Shown here: piece after piece, positions 1 through 12,526 of the stretch
Position numbering within the stretch: the first letter of the stretch is position 1
Layout: each line of letters opens with the position of its first letter
Source: Adiantum capillus-veneris
Lineage: Eukaryota; Streptophyta; Polypodiopsida; Polypodiales; Pteridaceae
NCBI GenBank assembly: GCA_014529385.2
Contig: CM043969.1
Coordinates: 72,134,676-72,198,675, forward strand
Reading direction: 5' to 3'
Length of the DNA: 64,000 nucleotides
Position numbers and translations under genes: made by a program
The notes under the pieces: model-generated
The model's input: only the letters and a program-made list of their open reading frames with translations
Databases searched by the model: none
What the model was told of the DNA's origin: nothing

Positions 1-1760
1 GGAGTACATGAAGACTGGATGTCTGCCCATAAGATTGTAACAATAATCATCAACCTGCTTATAATAGAGGCCCTTCAAAATGTAAGACCTAGCTTTGAAC
101 ACACCACCCCAACTGTCAACTTCATGTGTTTTGAGCATCTCTAATGTGTTGGTGCACTTGATCAGGTAAAAGTCGACATCTTCTTTGTTTCCCTCCTTGG
201 CATTGACAACAAAGTTGTCACCCACTTGGATTGCATCACTCAATGCTTTGAAGTGCCCTTCATAAGCAGGCTCCTTAGATTTATTGTCTCCATTTTCACC
301 GACACTTTGATCAATTTTGTGGAAGCTTTAGCTAGATACGTGTGTTTTGTTGCTGCATTTCCTCCACTGGTTGTGCATGCATGCATTACAATAGGAAGAT
401 AGCTGCCTTAATGCGATGGAGGAACCATCTTGTTTAGAGTAGCCCCGATCTGAATGCATGGAGCGTGTACTTGGGATCTTGTCACAATCCCAGTTATTAT
501 CTCGCGACACTTCCCCAAGCTTTACCTCCCAAAACATATGCTCTACCTGCTTATGATTTGAAGGGTAGTGAGCAATGGTTCCATCAGAAAAATGTTGGCA
601 AAGAAATTGCACAACATCAGCTACACATCTGAGTACAAGTCCATTGCACTTCAATTTCTCTTGTGTAAGTGCCCTCTTCACAACTGCCCCTGCCCCATCA
701 TGTTCTCCTTTGCTGTGGCCACTTCCAAAGAAGTTCCACACCATCACTTTCCCTGTCAAACCTGCTTATCTACCAACAAAATAGAAAGGCCTCTTTGCCT
801 TGAATTGGGATGTCGCCCCATCCGACCAAACCCAATGCTGGCTAACATCTAGGCCTCTGTCTTTTATCCATTGCCAATGTAGCATAAAGCAGTGTTAAAC
901 AAACAGAGTATCATGCATTTTATCATCATAAATGAAAAAGTGCAAAGTCTTTCTTAATTCACCTTCGACACGGTAGTAGGTAATCTGTACAAAAATGGTG
1001 ACTTGAATGGAATACCAATGCATCGATTGGATCTTGTTCTTCTCCTTGAATAAATAATTCTCAGCAAAATCCACCACAGATACAACATCTTCTGGAAAAT
1101 GCCTGATGCACGCTTTGAACTGCTCAACCTACCACCATCGATACACAAAATCATGTTTGATGAACTTTTGAAGATGCGTCTTGAGTACCTGTAATAACTG
1201 AGCAGTGCTCATCTCCTGGCATATAAGCTCCTTACTTTTCTTCTTCTTTACACCTTCACTGTTGCCTACTTCCACATCCTTGAATAATTTTACTTTGATG
1301 GTTTTTGCATCCTTGAGCAGCTCCTGTGGACAACATACAAATTTCTTTGCCCCGCAAGCTATACATTGAGCCATGTGGCATTTTTTACCATGGTAGGTAG
1401 ACTCAACTTGATTGTGACACAAAATAGAATCTATAAGCTTTGGAATGCTCTTCACATTGTACTTTGTAGCAGAACATGTTCCTGCAACAACTGATGAATC
1501 CATGCACAAACTGCATGCACATTTGCACAATGCACCATGCACTTTGAATGCTTGACTACGCATGTGACTGACAGCCTCCTTCAGATATGAAATTTGCACA
1601 TGGTAAATACAACAACATGTCAGCCTGTCCTTTAGCTTTCTCACAAAGTAAGGCTTCTCTCATTCAAAGGCATGAAGCTAGATTTATACATCAAGATATG
1701 CTTCCTTAAAATGTTGGAAGAGCTCAGCTTGTATTCCACAACAATGAAAGCTTGTATCAC
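1..1760 (-). pseudogene. Transposase-like pseudogene, C-terminal part
   Basis: One reading frame can be followed from about 1745 down to the window edge, interrupted only by stop codons (a cluster near 1660-1695, then 1129-1131, 895-897, 766-768 and 328-330). In order it shows QAELFQHFKEAY, a Cys-rich stretch (TCCCIYH, CKCACSLC, CIACGAKKFVCC), FAENYLFKEKNKIQ, HFFIYDDKMHDTLFV, HWVWSDGATSQFKAKRPF and then NFFGSGHSKGEHDGAGA. I recognise this cassette from memory as a recurring uncharacterised, repeat-associated protein of seed-free plants with relatives in animals. The conserved Asp in DD, SDG and EHDG would suit a DDE-type transposase, but that is inference. The frame stays open after the 328 stop (VDFYLIKCTNTLEML) and leaves the window. 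The N-terminal half is at 2680-3490. Confidence 0.6.
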
Positions 1761-1849
1761 CAAGAAATTATGATGCATTAGCAAGCTATTGGTAGATCTC
1801 ACATGTGGGTTAGATAGTATGTCAAAGCATGCAATCCTATCAATAGTTA

Positions 1850-2335
1850 TTCATAGCTATACTAATAGAACCACCCAATAGCTATGTAATAGCTAACAAC
1901 AGCTGTCAAATTGCAGTCATAGCTATGTGTTAGCTACCAATAGCTGTCAAAGAGCAATCACTAGCTATGGAATTATTAATAACAGACATGTAATAGCTAT
2001 CAATAGCTGTAGAATAGCACTCACTTTCTGTGAAATAGTAATCATAGCTATGTGCTAGCTATAAGTAGCTATCAGATAACCATCACTAGCTATGAAATAT
2101 TTATCAAAAAGCTATCAATACCTGTCAATACCAAGTTGTAATAGCAATCACTAGCTATGAAGTAGCAAACATAGGTATGTGATAGCTATCAATACTTGTC
2201 AAATAGCAATCATAGCCATCCTCAAATAGGAATGATAACTATGTGACAACTATTCACAGCTGTCAAATATCAATCATAGCCATCAATAGCTCTAGATAGC
2301 AATCACTAGCAATAAAATAGCAATCATTATTTATT
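1850..2335. repeat. Degenerate AGCTAT-rich minisatellite
   Basis: Diverged units of roughly 40 bp built on ATAGCTATGT, AATAGCTGTCAA and AGCAATCA recur through this stretch; for example ATAGCTATGT begins at 1879, 1919 and again near 2043. The block lies exactly between the two halves of the transposase-like pseudogene, so it probably sits in its intron. Unit boundaries are blurred and the length is approximate. Confidence 0.7.
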
Positions 2336-2344
2336 AATTATTAA

Positions 2345-2618
2345 TAAAATAGAGACAGATAGAAGCTATTTACAGCTATTAAGTGGCCAATAGTAGTAAA
2401 CTACTTACAACTATAAATAGCTAGGCAATGGTCAGTAATTGATAACTACTAATTAGTGCCTATCTTCTATCAATAGCTATCAAATAGCCTACCAACAGTC
2501 ATGTCATAATTACAGATAGATACAATTAAAAACTATTTATAGCTGTTAATTGGCCGATAGCAATAAACTATTCACATATATAAACAGTTAGGCAATGGTC
2601 AATAATTGATAGCTACTA
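2345..2618. repeat. Two-copy tandem duplication, about 168 bp apart
   Basis: The block running from AGACAGATAGAAGCTATTT to GATAACTACTAA recurs 168 bp later as a diverged copy; GGCAATGGTC starts at 2423 and at 2591. It continues the AGCTAT-rich tract and is part of the same presumed intron. Confidence 0.65.
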
Positions 2619-2679
2619 ACTGGCAATGTTATATAACAAATATACATAGCTACTACATGGCATGCATTTTCATTCATAC

Positions 2680-3490
2680 CTATGATACTCCCAATAGATG
2701 GACGGGATGTGTGATAAACTGCTTTCGACCTATTCTCTTTCGACATATGTCCTTCTTGTTGGGGGACACACGAGTCTCAAGAGTCCAGAATTTCTCTACC
2801 AACTCCTTGACCTCTTCAGGTATGCGACTTCTTGGAAGACTTCGATGGCATGTGGAAAATGACAATGCGTTGTTCTTAGTTTGTTGGATTAGGGGGTATC
2901 TGGCTCCATACAAATTCCTTCTATGAACCGGAAGGAGCTTGGAGGCAGCATTAACATTAAGCCCTCGTGCATCCTCCCAGTCTTTTGAGCTTACAAGCAT
3001 CAGCATGGTAGACCTCTTGAAGAACATTTCATCTTCATTTTGGTGCCTCTTCAAGTCTTGAAGCATGTTCCGGATATTTGCTATGAGGTGTCTGCAAAAC
3101 CTGGTGTCGATGCCTTATCAATGTGAAGATCTTTCAGTGAAGGATGTTCAATCATCCGTTTGAAAATGTCTTTCTTAGCGTTCATGTCCATTGCATTTGT
3201 TTGAAAAAGAATATATCGTGCAATGTCTTTGGCTACCTTTGCTCTTTTTACCTCATCTTGATTTTCGGACAACCATGTGGTTCTCCTTCATCCGCTATTT
3301 CTTTGGTTGCTTCATTGAGTTTTCCTTCAACAATGTTACCTTCGTCTACTTTTCTTTTCATTCTAGCTCTTTGTTCTCTCTTGCGGTAAGACTCATATTC
3401 CCTTATTATCATGTCCTGCTTCAAGTGATGGAATGCACGAACCTTTGGCAAACAAAGAAGAACGCATATCATTGAGACTTTTCCAAACAA
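2680..3490 (-). pseudogene. Transposase-like pseudogene, N-terminal part
   Basis: Three overlapping minus-strand frames (3490-3248, 3272-3081, 3066-2680) join into one protein through two small frameshifts. Visible pieces are a basic, coiled N-terminus (KREQRARMKRKVDEG), KRAKVAKDIARYILFQ, and FWTLETRVSPNKKDICRKR followed by IGRKQFITHPVHLLG. The last piece is the usual lead-in to the Cys-rich domain found at 1129-1644, so the two blocks belong to one gene on the minus strand. The coding sense stops near 2690, where GTATCA could be a 5' splice site. The intervening 0.9 kb would then be an intron, but the splice phase does not fit cleanly, so the exact junction is unresolved. Confidence 0.55.
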
Positions 3491-4422
<932 letters not shown>

Positions 4423-5904
4423 TGATTAGGAATATTTACATGATTACAAGGATGGCACGTATGGTCTCACGGATGATGACTTTGTTTTTCTCGACGAGAC
4501 GAGGAAAGGGGTTTGACCTAGGGCTACTCGTCCATCTATTCAATATCCTATTCCCTTGACTCTCTAGGAGGGTGCAAATAATTAGGTTAGGGTCCTTAAG
4601 TTGTTTGATTGTGTTCAATAAAGGTTGTGCCTCTTCCCACTGATGTGCCTCTTAGAGGTATTCCTTGTGTTTTCTAGTGTGTACATGAATACGTTGCAGT
4701 AGTTGGATTTTGAACTTCATGGAATCTTTGTCTCGTTCACTCTTCAAATCAAGCGTGATCATCAACACGAACATGTATTTCTTGTCCATTAGCATTGCTG
4801 CTTATCTTTTTTTAAGCATCCATGTTTGTTTGCTTTAATTGCGATTCGTAGCATAATATTCATCACATTTGCTTAGTATTAAACATTAGATTCAATATAA
4901 TTTTATGGCATAGTGCCTTGTTTAGGTTTATGAATCAAACAGTCTGACTAAGCTAGTTTGACCAAGATAGACGTTAGATATCTTCTCTTAATACCATGGG
5001 AAATGCCTTCCTAATTATCAATGGTTACTATAGGTTCTTAATCGGATTTAAGCTGCATTGTGTGCAATGTACTAGTGCTTTCTAGTGGGCTTAATCCCTC
5101 TTGACCTTTAGTTTAACTATTATAAATGAAATTTACTATTGTGATGTTCATGGGGAGGGTAACAGTGTCAATATGACCCCCCAAAGTTACAAAATTGAAA
5201 GGCAATGAAAACAAAAACAAAAAAACAAACAAAAGTGCAAAAAATGTAAAATCTTAATTTGGTACTTCACTCACATGTATTGCCTATGGTACTAGAGCCC
5301 TAGAGGTTCCTAGTGTAGGCGCTTTTCCTTGAAAAGCAAAAGCTTAAGGCATACAAAATAAACACACACATCAAAAATTGGATCAATGTGAAAAAAATTT
5401 GGAGGGTCAAAGAAAAGGAAATAATTCAGGTGATGATTTCATAAGCAATTCCTTTTATCATAGCTTAACTAGAAGATCTTCTAGGTATAGCCTCTAGTCC
5501 GCCCTTGAACATGAAATACTTTGCTCTTGTCCATTAAACAGCTTAATGACCAGAGAGAATTAAAACCTTGTCCATGGTATTAGTAGTTGACCTCTAGTGC
5601 CTCTCGATCGTTAAATTAGTGACCCCATACTTGTTTATTTTTTTACCTTTACAATTGCTTATGCGTTTGATTATATTTCAGTTTAATGTTTACTATTGAC
5701 AAACTGTTTAATATTCTGTTACCAATTAATTTGTGTGTTTACTCACTGCATATGCTTTTTAATTGTATATGAGAATGCAATTATTGTGTCAATTTTGGTT
5801 GATTTTGCAGAGTTTGAAGAAGGCTAAGGACATTCAATCTCACATGCTCTTCCACCTCGATGAACGGACTTCATCTCAATAGCTTCCAAGGACGGAATCT
5901 ACAT
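4423..5904. other. AT-rich spacer, possibly decayed gypsy interior
   Basis: No coding frame is supported. Because the end of this stretch runs into a polypurine tract and an LTR start, some of it may be the worn interior of a plus-strand Ty3/gypsy element. Confidence 0.35.
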
Positions 5905-6247
5905 CAGGAAGGGGGGCATGTTAACCATCACGAACACCTTATCACCTTCGACGGACACCTTATCATTTATTTGAGTCATGGACCGGGCTTGTTGGTCCTA
6001 TAGGTGTGTAGGTGATCGCCGATGAGAGACGCACCACTTATCTATTTTTACAGTATTTTTGCAATGATCGGTCATTGTGGGTGCCCATGTGTGAATGGGT
6101 CAGACTCTTATAAAATGTCTATTTTGACCTAAAATTCTCATTTTTTGAGGTGCATGCTAAGAAGTGCTCTTGCTCTATCTGTATCTCCTTCTCCTTCGTG
6201 TGCTCACGGGTGTGTGTGTGTGTGTGTGTGTGTGTTGTATGTGTATG

Positions 6248-6290
<43 letters not shown>

Positions 6291-6524
6291 TAGAGCATTG
6301 CGACAACGGCGAGGCGGTTGAGCATGGTGGCGACGGCGACTCCTTCTTCTTCGCGGCATAGGATCCTTCATCATGACGGAAGCATTGAACGGTGAGTGAC
6401 ACACCATTGCCCCTTTGAGCTTGCTAGGACTGTCTAGTTGTGTGCTTGCATCCATTCGTGGCTCGCACATGGTGTTTTGAAAAGTTCCTAGACTCCGACA
6501 TGTGCGGCAAAGCGCACATTAACA
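5905..6524 (+). mobile_element. Gypsy-type LTR with adjoining polypurine tract
   Basis: A purine tract, CAGGAAGGGGGG, is followed by CA and an LTR start TGTTAACC at 5919. A matching end TTAACA lies at 6519-6524, so the LTR would be 606 bp with 6-bp inverted ends TGTTAA/TTAACA. A TATA-like TTATAAAA lies near 6110. The next bases, ATTGGCATTGTGG, resemble a primer site only weakly, and the five flanking bases differ (GGGCA and AATTG). It is therefore best read as the 3' LTR of a plus-strand element rather than a clean solo LTR. A compound microsatellite has expanded inside it. Confidence 0.5.
6211..6287. repeat. Microsatellites (TG)n and (GA)n inside the LTR
   Basis: (TG) runs 6211-6235 and (GA) runs 6251-6287, separated by 15 bp. 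Confidence 0.95.
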
Positions 6525-6633
6525 AATTGGCATTGTGGTTGAAGTGATGACCTCAAGTCAAAGCATGAAAAAGATGAGCAAACTCCCTTTTCTTAATCTC
6601 TGTAAAGAAAAGTAAAGATGGCTATGATTGATG

Positions 6634-6635
<2 letters not shown>

Positions 6636-6707
<72 letters not shown>
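6636..6707. repeat. Microsatellite (TC)36
   Basis: Uninterrupted TC dinucleotides from 6636 to 6707. Confidence 0.98.
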
Positions 6708-6710
<3 letters not shown>

Positions 6711-6847
6711 AAGGTCTTGAACTTGAGACCATGGAATAGATCTTTGAGATCTCATTGGATTGCTCCTACAATATTTTAAATTCTTCTTTTTTCAAGAAAT
6801 GTGTGTGTTGTGAATGTGCATGTGCATGGATGCACGTATGTGTTGTG

Positions 6848-7072
6848 AGTGTGTGTGTGTGTGTGTGCGGAACGGTGCGGTACGTGCGGAGAAGGGGAGT
6901 AGCACGAGACCGGTGTGGGCGGAGCAAGCACTGGAACTAGTGAGTGAGGTGCTCCTTATTCATATATGTATAATGAATAAGGGCATGTACACATGTGGAC
7001 GGGCAGTCAGACACCGGACGTCCGACCCTGAGCAAAGGCATAGCGCCTTTACCCCAACAAACTCCCACCTAA
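6848..7072 (-). mobile_element. Copia element E: 3' LTR start and polypurine tract
   Basis: Read on the minus strand, AGGTGGGAGTT at about 7060-7070 is a typical copia polypurine tract and is followed at 7059 by TGTTGGGG, a typical LTR start. The far LTR end was not found; it should lie below about 6900, near a short GT microsatellite (6848-6867). This would be the 3' end of the old minus-strand copia element whose interior is scattered at 7073-7584, 12787-13097 and 47704-48311. Confidence 0.5.
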
Positions 7073-7584
7073 AGGCTATGTGCTGATAAGTGAGTCCTAC
7101 TAGCTAAACTACTAGTATGTACAAGAAACTAGGTGAGAGTCTCTCAACCTATGCCCATTGGCTCACTCTGTCGATCTAGACGCAGTCGTATCGGCACTGG
7201 TGGTAGGCGAGCGTGCGTACCCATGCTAGAGCCTGCATGTAAATCCTGCAGACTACTCTGTATGGTCTACAAAACTCCACTATGCATCATGCTCGTATCA
7301 GTTATCGCACGACTGACAACCCTTGCTACAAATGCTGCCACTGCAGCTGCTAGATCGGGCCTCGATACTAACAAGTCGAACATGAGACACCCAAAAACTG
7401 ACAAAATCTACACAAACCTGCCAGTTCTCGCCTCCCCTATGCTATCTGCAATCACTACATCATCAAGACTACCCATCACATATCGATGTGTCAACACCGA
7501 CACTAAGAAACCTACGTCCTTGTCATTCATAGGCAAAACTATGCGTCCTCATCAGCCTCTAACATGAGCATATCAAAGAACTCC
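7073..7584 (-). pseudogene. Copia element E, decayed 3' interior
   Basis: The minus strand has scattered open stretches with stops. One contains SRPDLAAAV, which resembles the (T/S)RPDLAYAV motif of copia reverse transcriptase/RNase H; this is a weak match. It joins 12787-13097 when copia 1 is removed. Overall E looks internally deleted, because less than about 1 kb lies between its protease and its 3' LTR. Confidence 0.35.
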
Positions 7585-7812
7585 TGTTACCATAGACATG
7601 TGGTAGTAATGTGTGTGAACACACTAGGACCGTCGGGGCATTTTTTTCCCTCTTTAGGAGGTTTTTTCCCCCGTGCATTGTATATACGCCCATCACTCTA
7701 GGGCTATCTATCTTTCCATTGCACACTAAGTAATACACTCTCTATTGCGTGCCTTGAGCTTCCTTCCTCTTCTCCAAGCTGTGTGCGTTTCTCTGCAACC
7801 CTAATTCCAACA
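7585..7812 (+). repeat. Copia 1 5' LTR
   Basis: It starts TGTTACCAT and ends TTCCAACA (228 bp). A TATA-like TATATA at 7681-7686 is the likely promoter. It is the same family as the LTRs at 12539, 16175, 16885 and 21840. Confidence 0.95.
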
Positions 7813-7814
7813 AT

Positions 7815-7826
7815 TGGTATTAGAGC
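7815..7826 (+). promoter_or_regulatory. Copia 1 primer-binding site
   Basis: TGGTATTAGAGC lies 2 bp after the LTR. It matches the plant initiator-Met tRNA primer site TGGTATCAGAGC with one C to T change; copia 2 has the exact form. Confidence 0.9.
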
Positions 7827-8174
7827 AGGTTGCGTCCTCCCGGGCTTAGTCGCCAGCGGCTCCAGTACACGCCTGCTCACTTTCTTCGATTACAGTGAGC
7901 TTTGGTGAGCGTTCGCAGGTCGACAAATATTCCGGGCAAGCTCGAAGAGCGCGGTCTGCTCAGATTCTTGATTTGGGCTCATTTCGGCCTCCATTTCCAC
8001 TTCAGGCAGGTCTACACAAGCAATTTCGTCATTTTGTGCAAAAATTCTGTAAGAGTCGTTTTCTCCATAACATGTGCCTTACAGTCTTCTACGGTTTGTG
8101 CTATATAGCATGTGTTGTTCCCACTCCATTTCTCCTATTTTTGGGCAGTTTTCACATCAGGTGCAGCATTTACC

Positions 8175-11100
8175 ATGGCTAACAATAACAACACAGATGT
8201 GTTCAAGATGTTTGCTGCTGAGGACAGGTTGGATGGGGACAATTACCCTATGTGGGATTATATGATGCAACACGTTCTTGTGTCAAAGGGCGTCTGGAGT
8301 ATTGTGTAGGGCGTTGATGTACGTCCTGGTTCTGAGGATGTAGGCGATGTTGAGGATATTGCAGGTCTTCCTGCAAGGATTGCAGCTGTTAGAGTTGTTT
8401 TGCCTACGGCAAAACAAGCTCGTTAAGATGTTAAGGATGTGCATGCTCATGCATTGATTGCGTTGTCTGTGAAGTGCACCATTGTTCCTCACATCTGTTC
8501 AGCAAAATCTGCAAAATAGGCTTGGGATATTTTGGCAGGTCTTTATGCAAGCCGCAATGAGGCTAAAATTGCTTTGCTGCGTAAAGAGCTGGAGTCAAAG
8601 ATTATGCATGAGGAAGATGATATGGACACTTTCCTTACTAGTGTCAAGGATATCAATGAGCAACTTATTTCTGTAGGTGAAGTTATTTCAAACAGTTCCC
8701 TTGTGCAGACTGTTCTTGATGCCTTACCAGATTCTTACCAGACTTTTGCTAGTACTTGGAGACTTATGACCCAAGGAAATCCAGTAGTTGTCAAGTTTGA
8801 TGCATTATGCACATTGCTGTTGCAAGAGTCACTTTCGAGAAAAAACAGGACTAGACAGCGTGCAGTTGAACAGGCTTTTATTGCTTCTCAAAGAAAGGGT
8901 GGTAACAGCAATGCAACCACTTCTTATGGTTCTGTTGCAAGTGGAAAAAATTCTGTTTCTAATGCTTCTGCTGGCAGCAATTCGTCTAGAATTCTGGCGA
9001 TAAGGGCAAAAAGAAGATGCGTTGCCATTATTGTAAAGCCAATGATCACGTGATCAAGTCGTGTCCTAAGTTGAAGGCCAAAGAGGCTAAGAACAAAGAG
9101 GGTGGTTCCACTGCAAATGCTAGTTCCACTACAAATGCAGCCATTGTTGAGTCTTCTGTGAAAGGAGACTCTGTTGCTGATGTTGATGCAGAATGGGCTT
9201 TTAGCGCAGAGTGCACTTACAATCCTGCTGTCCGTGATGCATGCTTATCAATTGCTCCAGATTCACATGTGTGGTATTTTGATAGTGGTGCTACAAAGCA
9301 CATTACCTCACATCATGAATTGTTTACCTCTCTTGAGTCTATCCCTCATGGGAATTCAGTCACTTGTGGCAACAATGCCTCTTATCTGGTTCAGGGAGTT
9401 GGAAAGATTGTACTTACTGCTGCAAATGGCAGTTCCTTCACACTTGTTGATGCACTTTATGTACCTGGAATCAAGAAGAATCTCTTGTCTGTATCTGCAC
9501 TTGCTAGACTTGGACTTGTAGTCAAATTTGTGGATGACAGATGTACAGTTCATGATCTCAGTTTCAGTGATGAAATTGTTGCATCTGGGCTTTTGTGCCG
9601 TGGGCTGTATAAGCTCACTTTGTATGACAAGTGTGGACAAAATTTTGCAAATGCTGTTGCAGATTCAAGGGCTATTTCAGATGCAAAACTTTGGCATGCA
9701 CGTTTTGGTGATCTGAATTTTGCCAGTTTGCTGCATTTGCAGAAATCTGATATGGTTGCTTCTTTGCCGCCTCTTGAAGCACCTGTCAAACATGTTTGTG
9801 AAGGCTGTATTTTGGGTAAGATGCAAAGTTCTAAGTTTCCAAAGGATGGTTCAGTTCGGGCCACATGCAGGTTGAAGCTTGTGCATAGTGATGTTTGTGG
9901 GCCCATGCAAACTCCGTCCTTGGGCAATTACCTGTACTTAGTGACTTTCATTGATGATTACTCTAGGCATGCATGGGTATTTTCGCTTAAAGCGAAATCC
10001 GAAGTTTTTATGTGCTTCAAACAATTTCTGGCTATAGCTGAAAATGTCTCGAAATGTACTATGGGCACCCTCCGTTCCAATCGAGGGGGGGAGTATATGT
10101 CTCATGAATTTAATGCATTTCTGGCTAGTCATGGGATAAAACACCAATGTACAGTGCCTTATACACCTCAGCAAAATGGTGTTGTTGAGAGGAAAAACAG
10201 GTCACTGACGAAAATGGCACGATGTATGGTCAAAAGTCAAGCTTTGCCGCATTCTTTTTGGCTTGAGGCCATCATGTGTGCCACTTATGTACTTAACAGG
10301 TGTCCTACGAAAGCTTTGCAGTCTATTACTCCATATGAAGCATGGCATGATAGAAAGCCTTCTATTGAGCACATACGTGTTTTTGGATGTTTGGCATATG
10401 CTTTGGTGCCACAAGTGCAGTGCAGAAAATTGGATGATAAGGCTGTCAAATGTATTTTTGTTGGTTATAGTGCTAAAAGCAAAGGTTACAGGTTGTATCA
10501 TCCGCAAACAAAACGTATTCTGGTTTCTCAGGATGTAGTGTTTCTGGAAGATTCTGTTCAGCCCTTGTTGTTGTCATGTACTAGAGACAATAATGTAAGC
10601 TCATGGGACATTTATGACACTTTTTTGACTCTTTTCAGTGGTGGAAATACGAAGGTAAGTTCCAATGAGGCAAATGTACAGCCTATGGGGGTTTCTGAAA
10701 ATGTTCTAGATCAGCCTATTACTAGTGCAGATGTACATGATGTACTTGATGAGGAAAGGGCTGAAAATGAGCAGGCTAGAGGTATGCCAAAACGGCTGGT
10801 GCACACTTTGCGTGACAGTAAATTGGATGCACCTTTGTCTAGTCGTACTCGTTCAAGCTCTCGCCATGCATCTTATGCATCAGATTGTTATGCTTTGGCT
10901 GTGTCTAGCTTACATGATGTTGAGGAGCCTGTGTCTTTTGATGAAGCATAGAATTCAAAAAATTGGATGGCTGCCATGCAATCAGAATATGATGCACTTA
11001 TAGAAAATGACACATGGTCTTTATGTGATTTGCCTTCTGGAAAAAAGGCCATTGGTACGAACTGGGTTTACAAGTTGAAACGCAAGCCAGATGGTGAGAT

Positions 11101-12463
11101 CGATCACCATAAGGCTCGACTTGTTGCAAAGGGTTATGCATAGCAAAAAGGCATAGATTATGAAGAGACTTTTGCTCCCACTTGTCATATGACTACTATG
11201 CGAGTTTCTATGTGCATTGGCAGCTCATTTTGGTTGGGATGTACATCAATCAGACATTGTTACTGCTTTCTTGAATGGTGACATATTTAAGGAAGTTTAT
11301 GTAACGCAGCCTCACGGTTTTGTCATAAAAGGACAAGAGGACAAAGTGTGCAAATGTAACAAGGCTTTGTATGGTTGAAGCAATCTCCTCGTGCTTGGTA
11401 TGAGAAAGCTGACACTCATTTGGTTAAACAAGACTTTCGTAACAGTCCAACAGAAAGCACATTGTATGTAAAGCGTGAGGATGATGTACTTCTCATTGTG
11501 GTTCTTTATGTCGATGATTTGTTGATCACTGGACCAAATGAGAAACATATTGCTGAATTTAAGGCTGATTTGAATGCTACTTTCAAGATGAAAGATTTAG
11601 GGCTGTTGCATCATTATTTGGGTATACAATTTAAGCAGTTTGACGGTGGTATTGCCTTGTGTCAGAAAAGTTACATAGAAACATTGCTATGTAAGTTTGG
11701 ACTTGAGGATTGCAAACCTATTGACACTCCCATGGAAACAGGTTTGAAGTTGAGTCTACATGATGCTGGCAATCCTGCTGATGTCACTCTTTACCAAACT
11801 GCTGTTGGCTGCCTCATTTATGTATGCAACACGAGGCCAGATATTCAGTTTGCAGTCTCACAGGTTAGCAAATTCATGCATAGCCCAGGGTCTAAGCATT
11901 GGCAGGCTTTCAAGAGGAATTTCCGCTACCTTAGTGGCACTTTACACCTTGGCTTGTTTTATCCCAAGGGGGGATCATTGGCGCCATACTTACATGCTTT
12001 TTCGGACTCAGATTGGGCTAGTTTTTTTGACACGCGAGTGTCCACAAGTGGTTTTTGTTTCATGCTTGGCAGTTCATGTATATCATGGTTGAGCAAGAAA
12101 CAACCTACTGTGCCCACTTCGAGTTGTGAGGCTGAGTACAGGGCAATCTTCACAGCTACGGTTGAGTGTGTATGGCTCAGACGCCTTATGACTGATTTGG
12201 GTGTTGGACAGGACACTGCCAACACTATCTACACTGACAGTTAGAGCTCATTGGCAGTTTCGAGGAACCCAATGTTTCATGCTCGCACAAAGCACATTGA
12301 TGTGCATTACCACTATGTCAGGGAGAGGCTCTCAGCAAGAGAGATCAGCTTGGCTTATGTGCCAACATAGAACAACCTTGCAGATCTTTTCACAAAGGCA
12401 TTGTCTCATGCAAAGCTTGAAGCTTTCCGCAAAGCTTTGGGCTTACTCCCCTTTGTGGACTGA
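8175..12463 (+). pseudogene. Copia 1 gag-pol polyprotein, broken
   Basis: Start ATG at 8175 (MANNNNTDVFKMF). Order: gag helical domain; zinc knuckle CHYCKANDHVIKSC (about 9026); protease WYFDSGATKHIT (about 9274); integrase with GCILGKMQ and an HSDVCGP motif; reverse transcriptase with YVDD (about 11509); RNase H (EAEYRA, about 12130); end LLPFVD at 12461-12463. In-frame stops lie at 8307, about 8425, 8518, 10949, 11141, 12242 and 12368. Frameshifts lie near 8985 (1-bp loss), 11203 (1-bp gain) and 11375 (1-bp loss), judged against copia 2. The second integrase catalytic Asp is Asn (SNRGGEY where copia 2 has SDRGGEY). The copy cannot make a working polyprotein. Confidence 0.93.
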
Positions 12464-12526
12464 TCATGTCCTCACGGCATGGCACTTCCCTTTACTCATG
12501 TGCCAGCTCTCGTTCACCGCATCACT

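Noticed and set aside
7133-7567. Plus-strand open frame of 144 codons
   Set aside because: It has no motif and lies opposite the copia E remnant, whose orientation is fixed by its polypurine tract.
9356-10507. Minus-strand open frames over copia 1
   Set aside because: They are antisense shadows of gag-pol.
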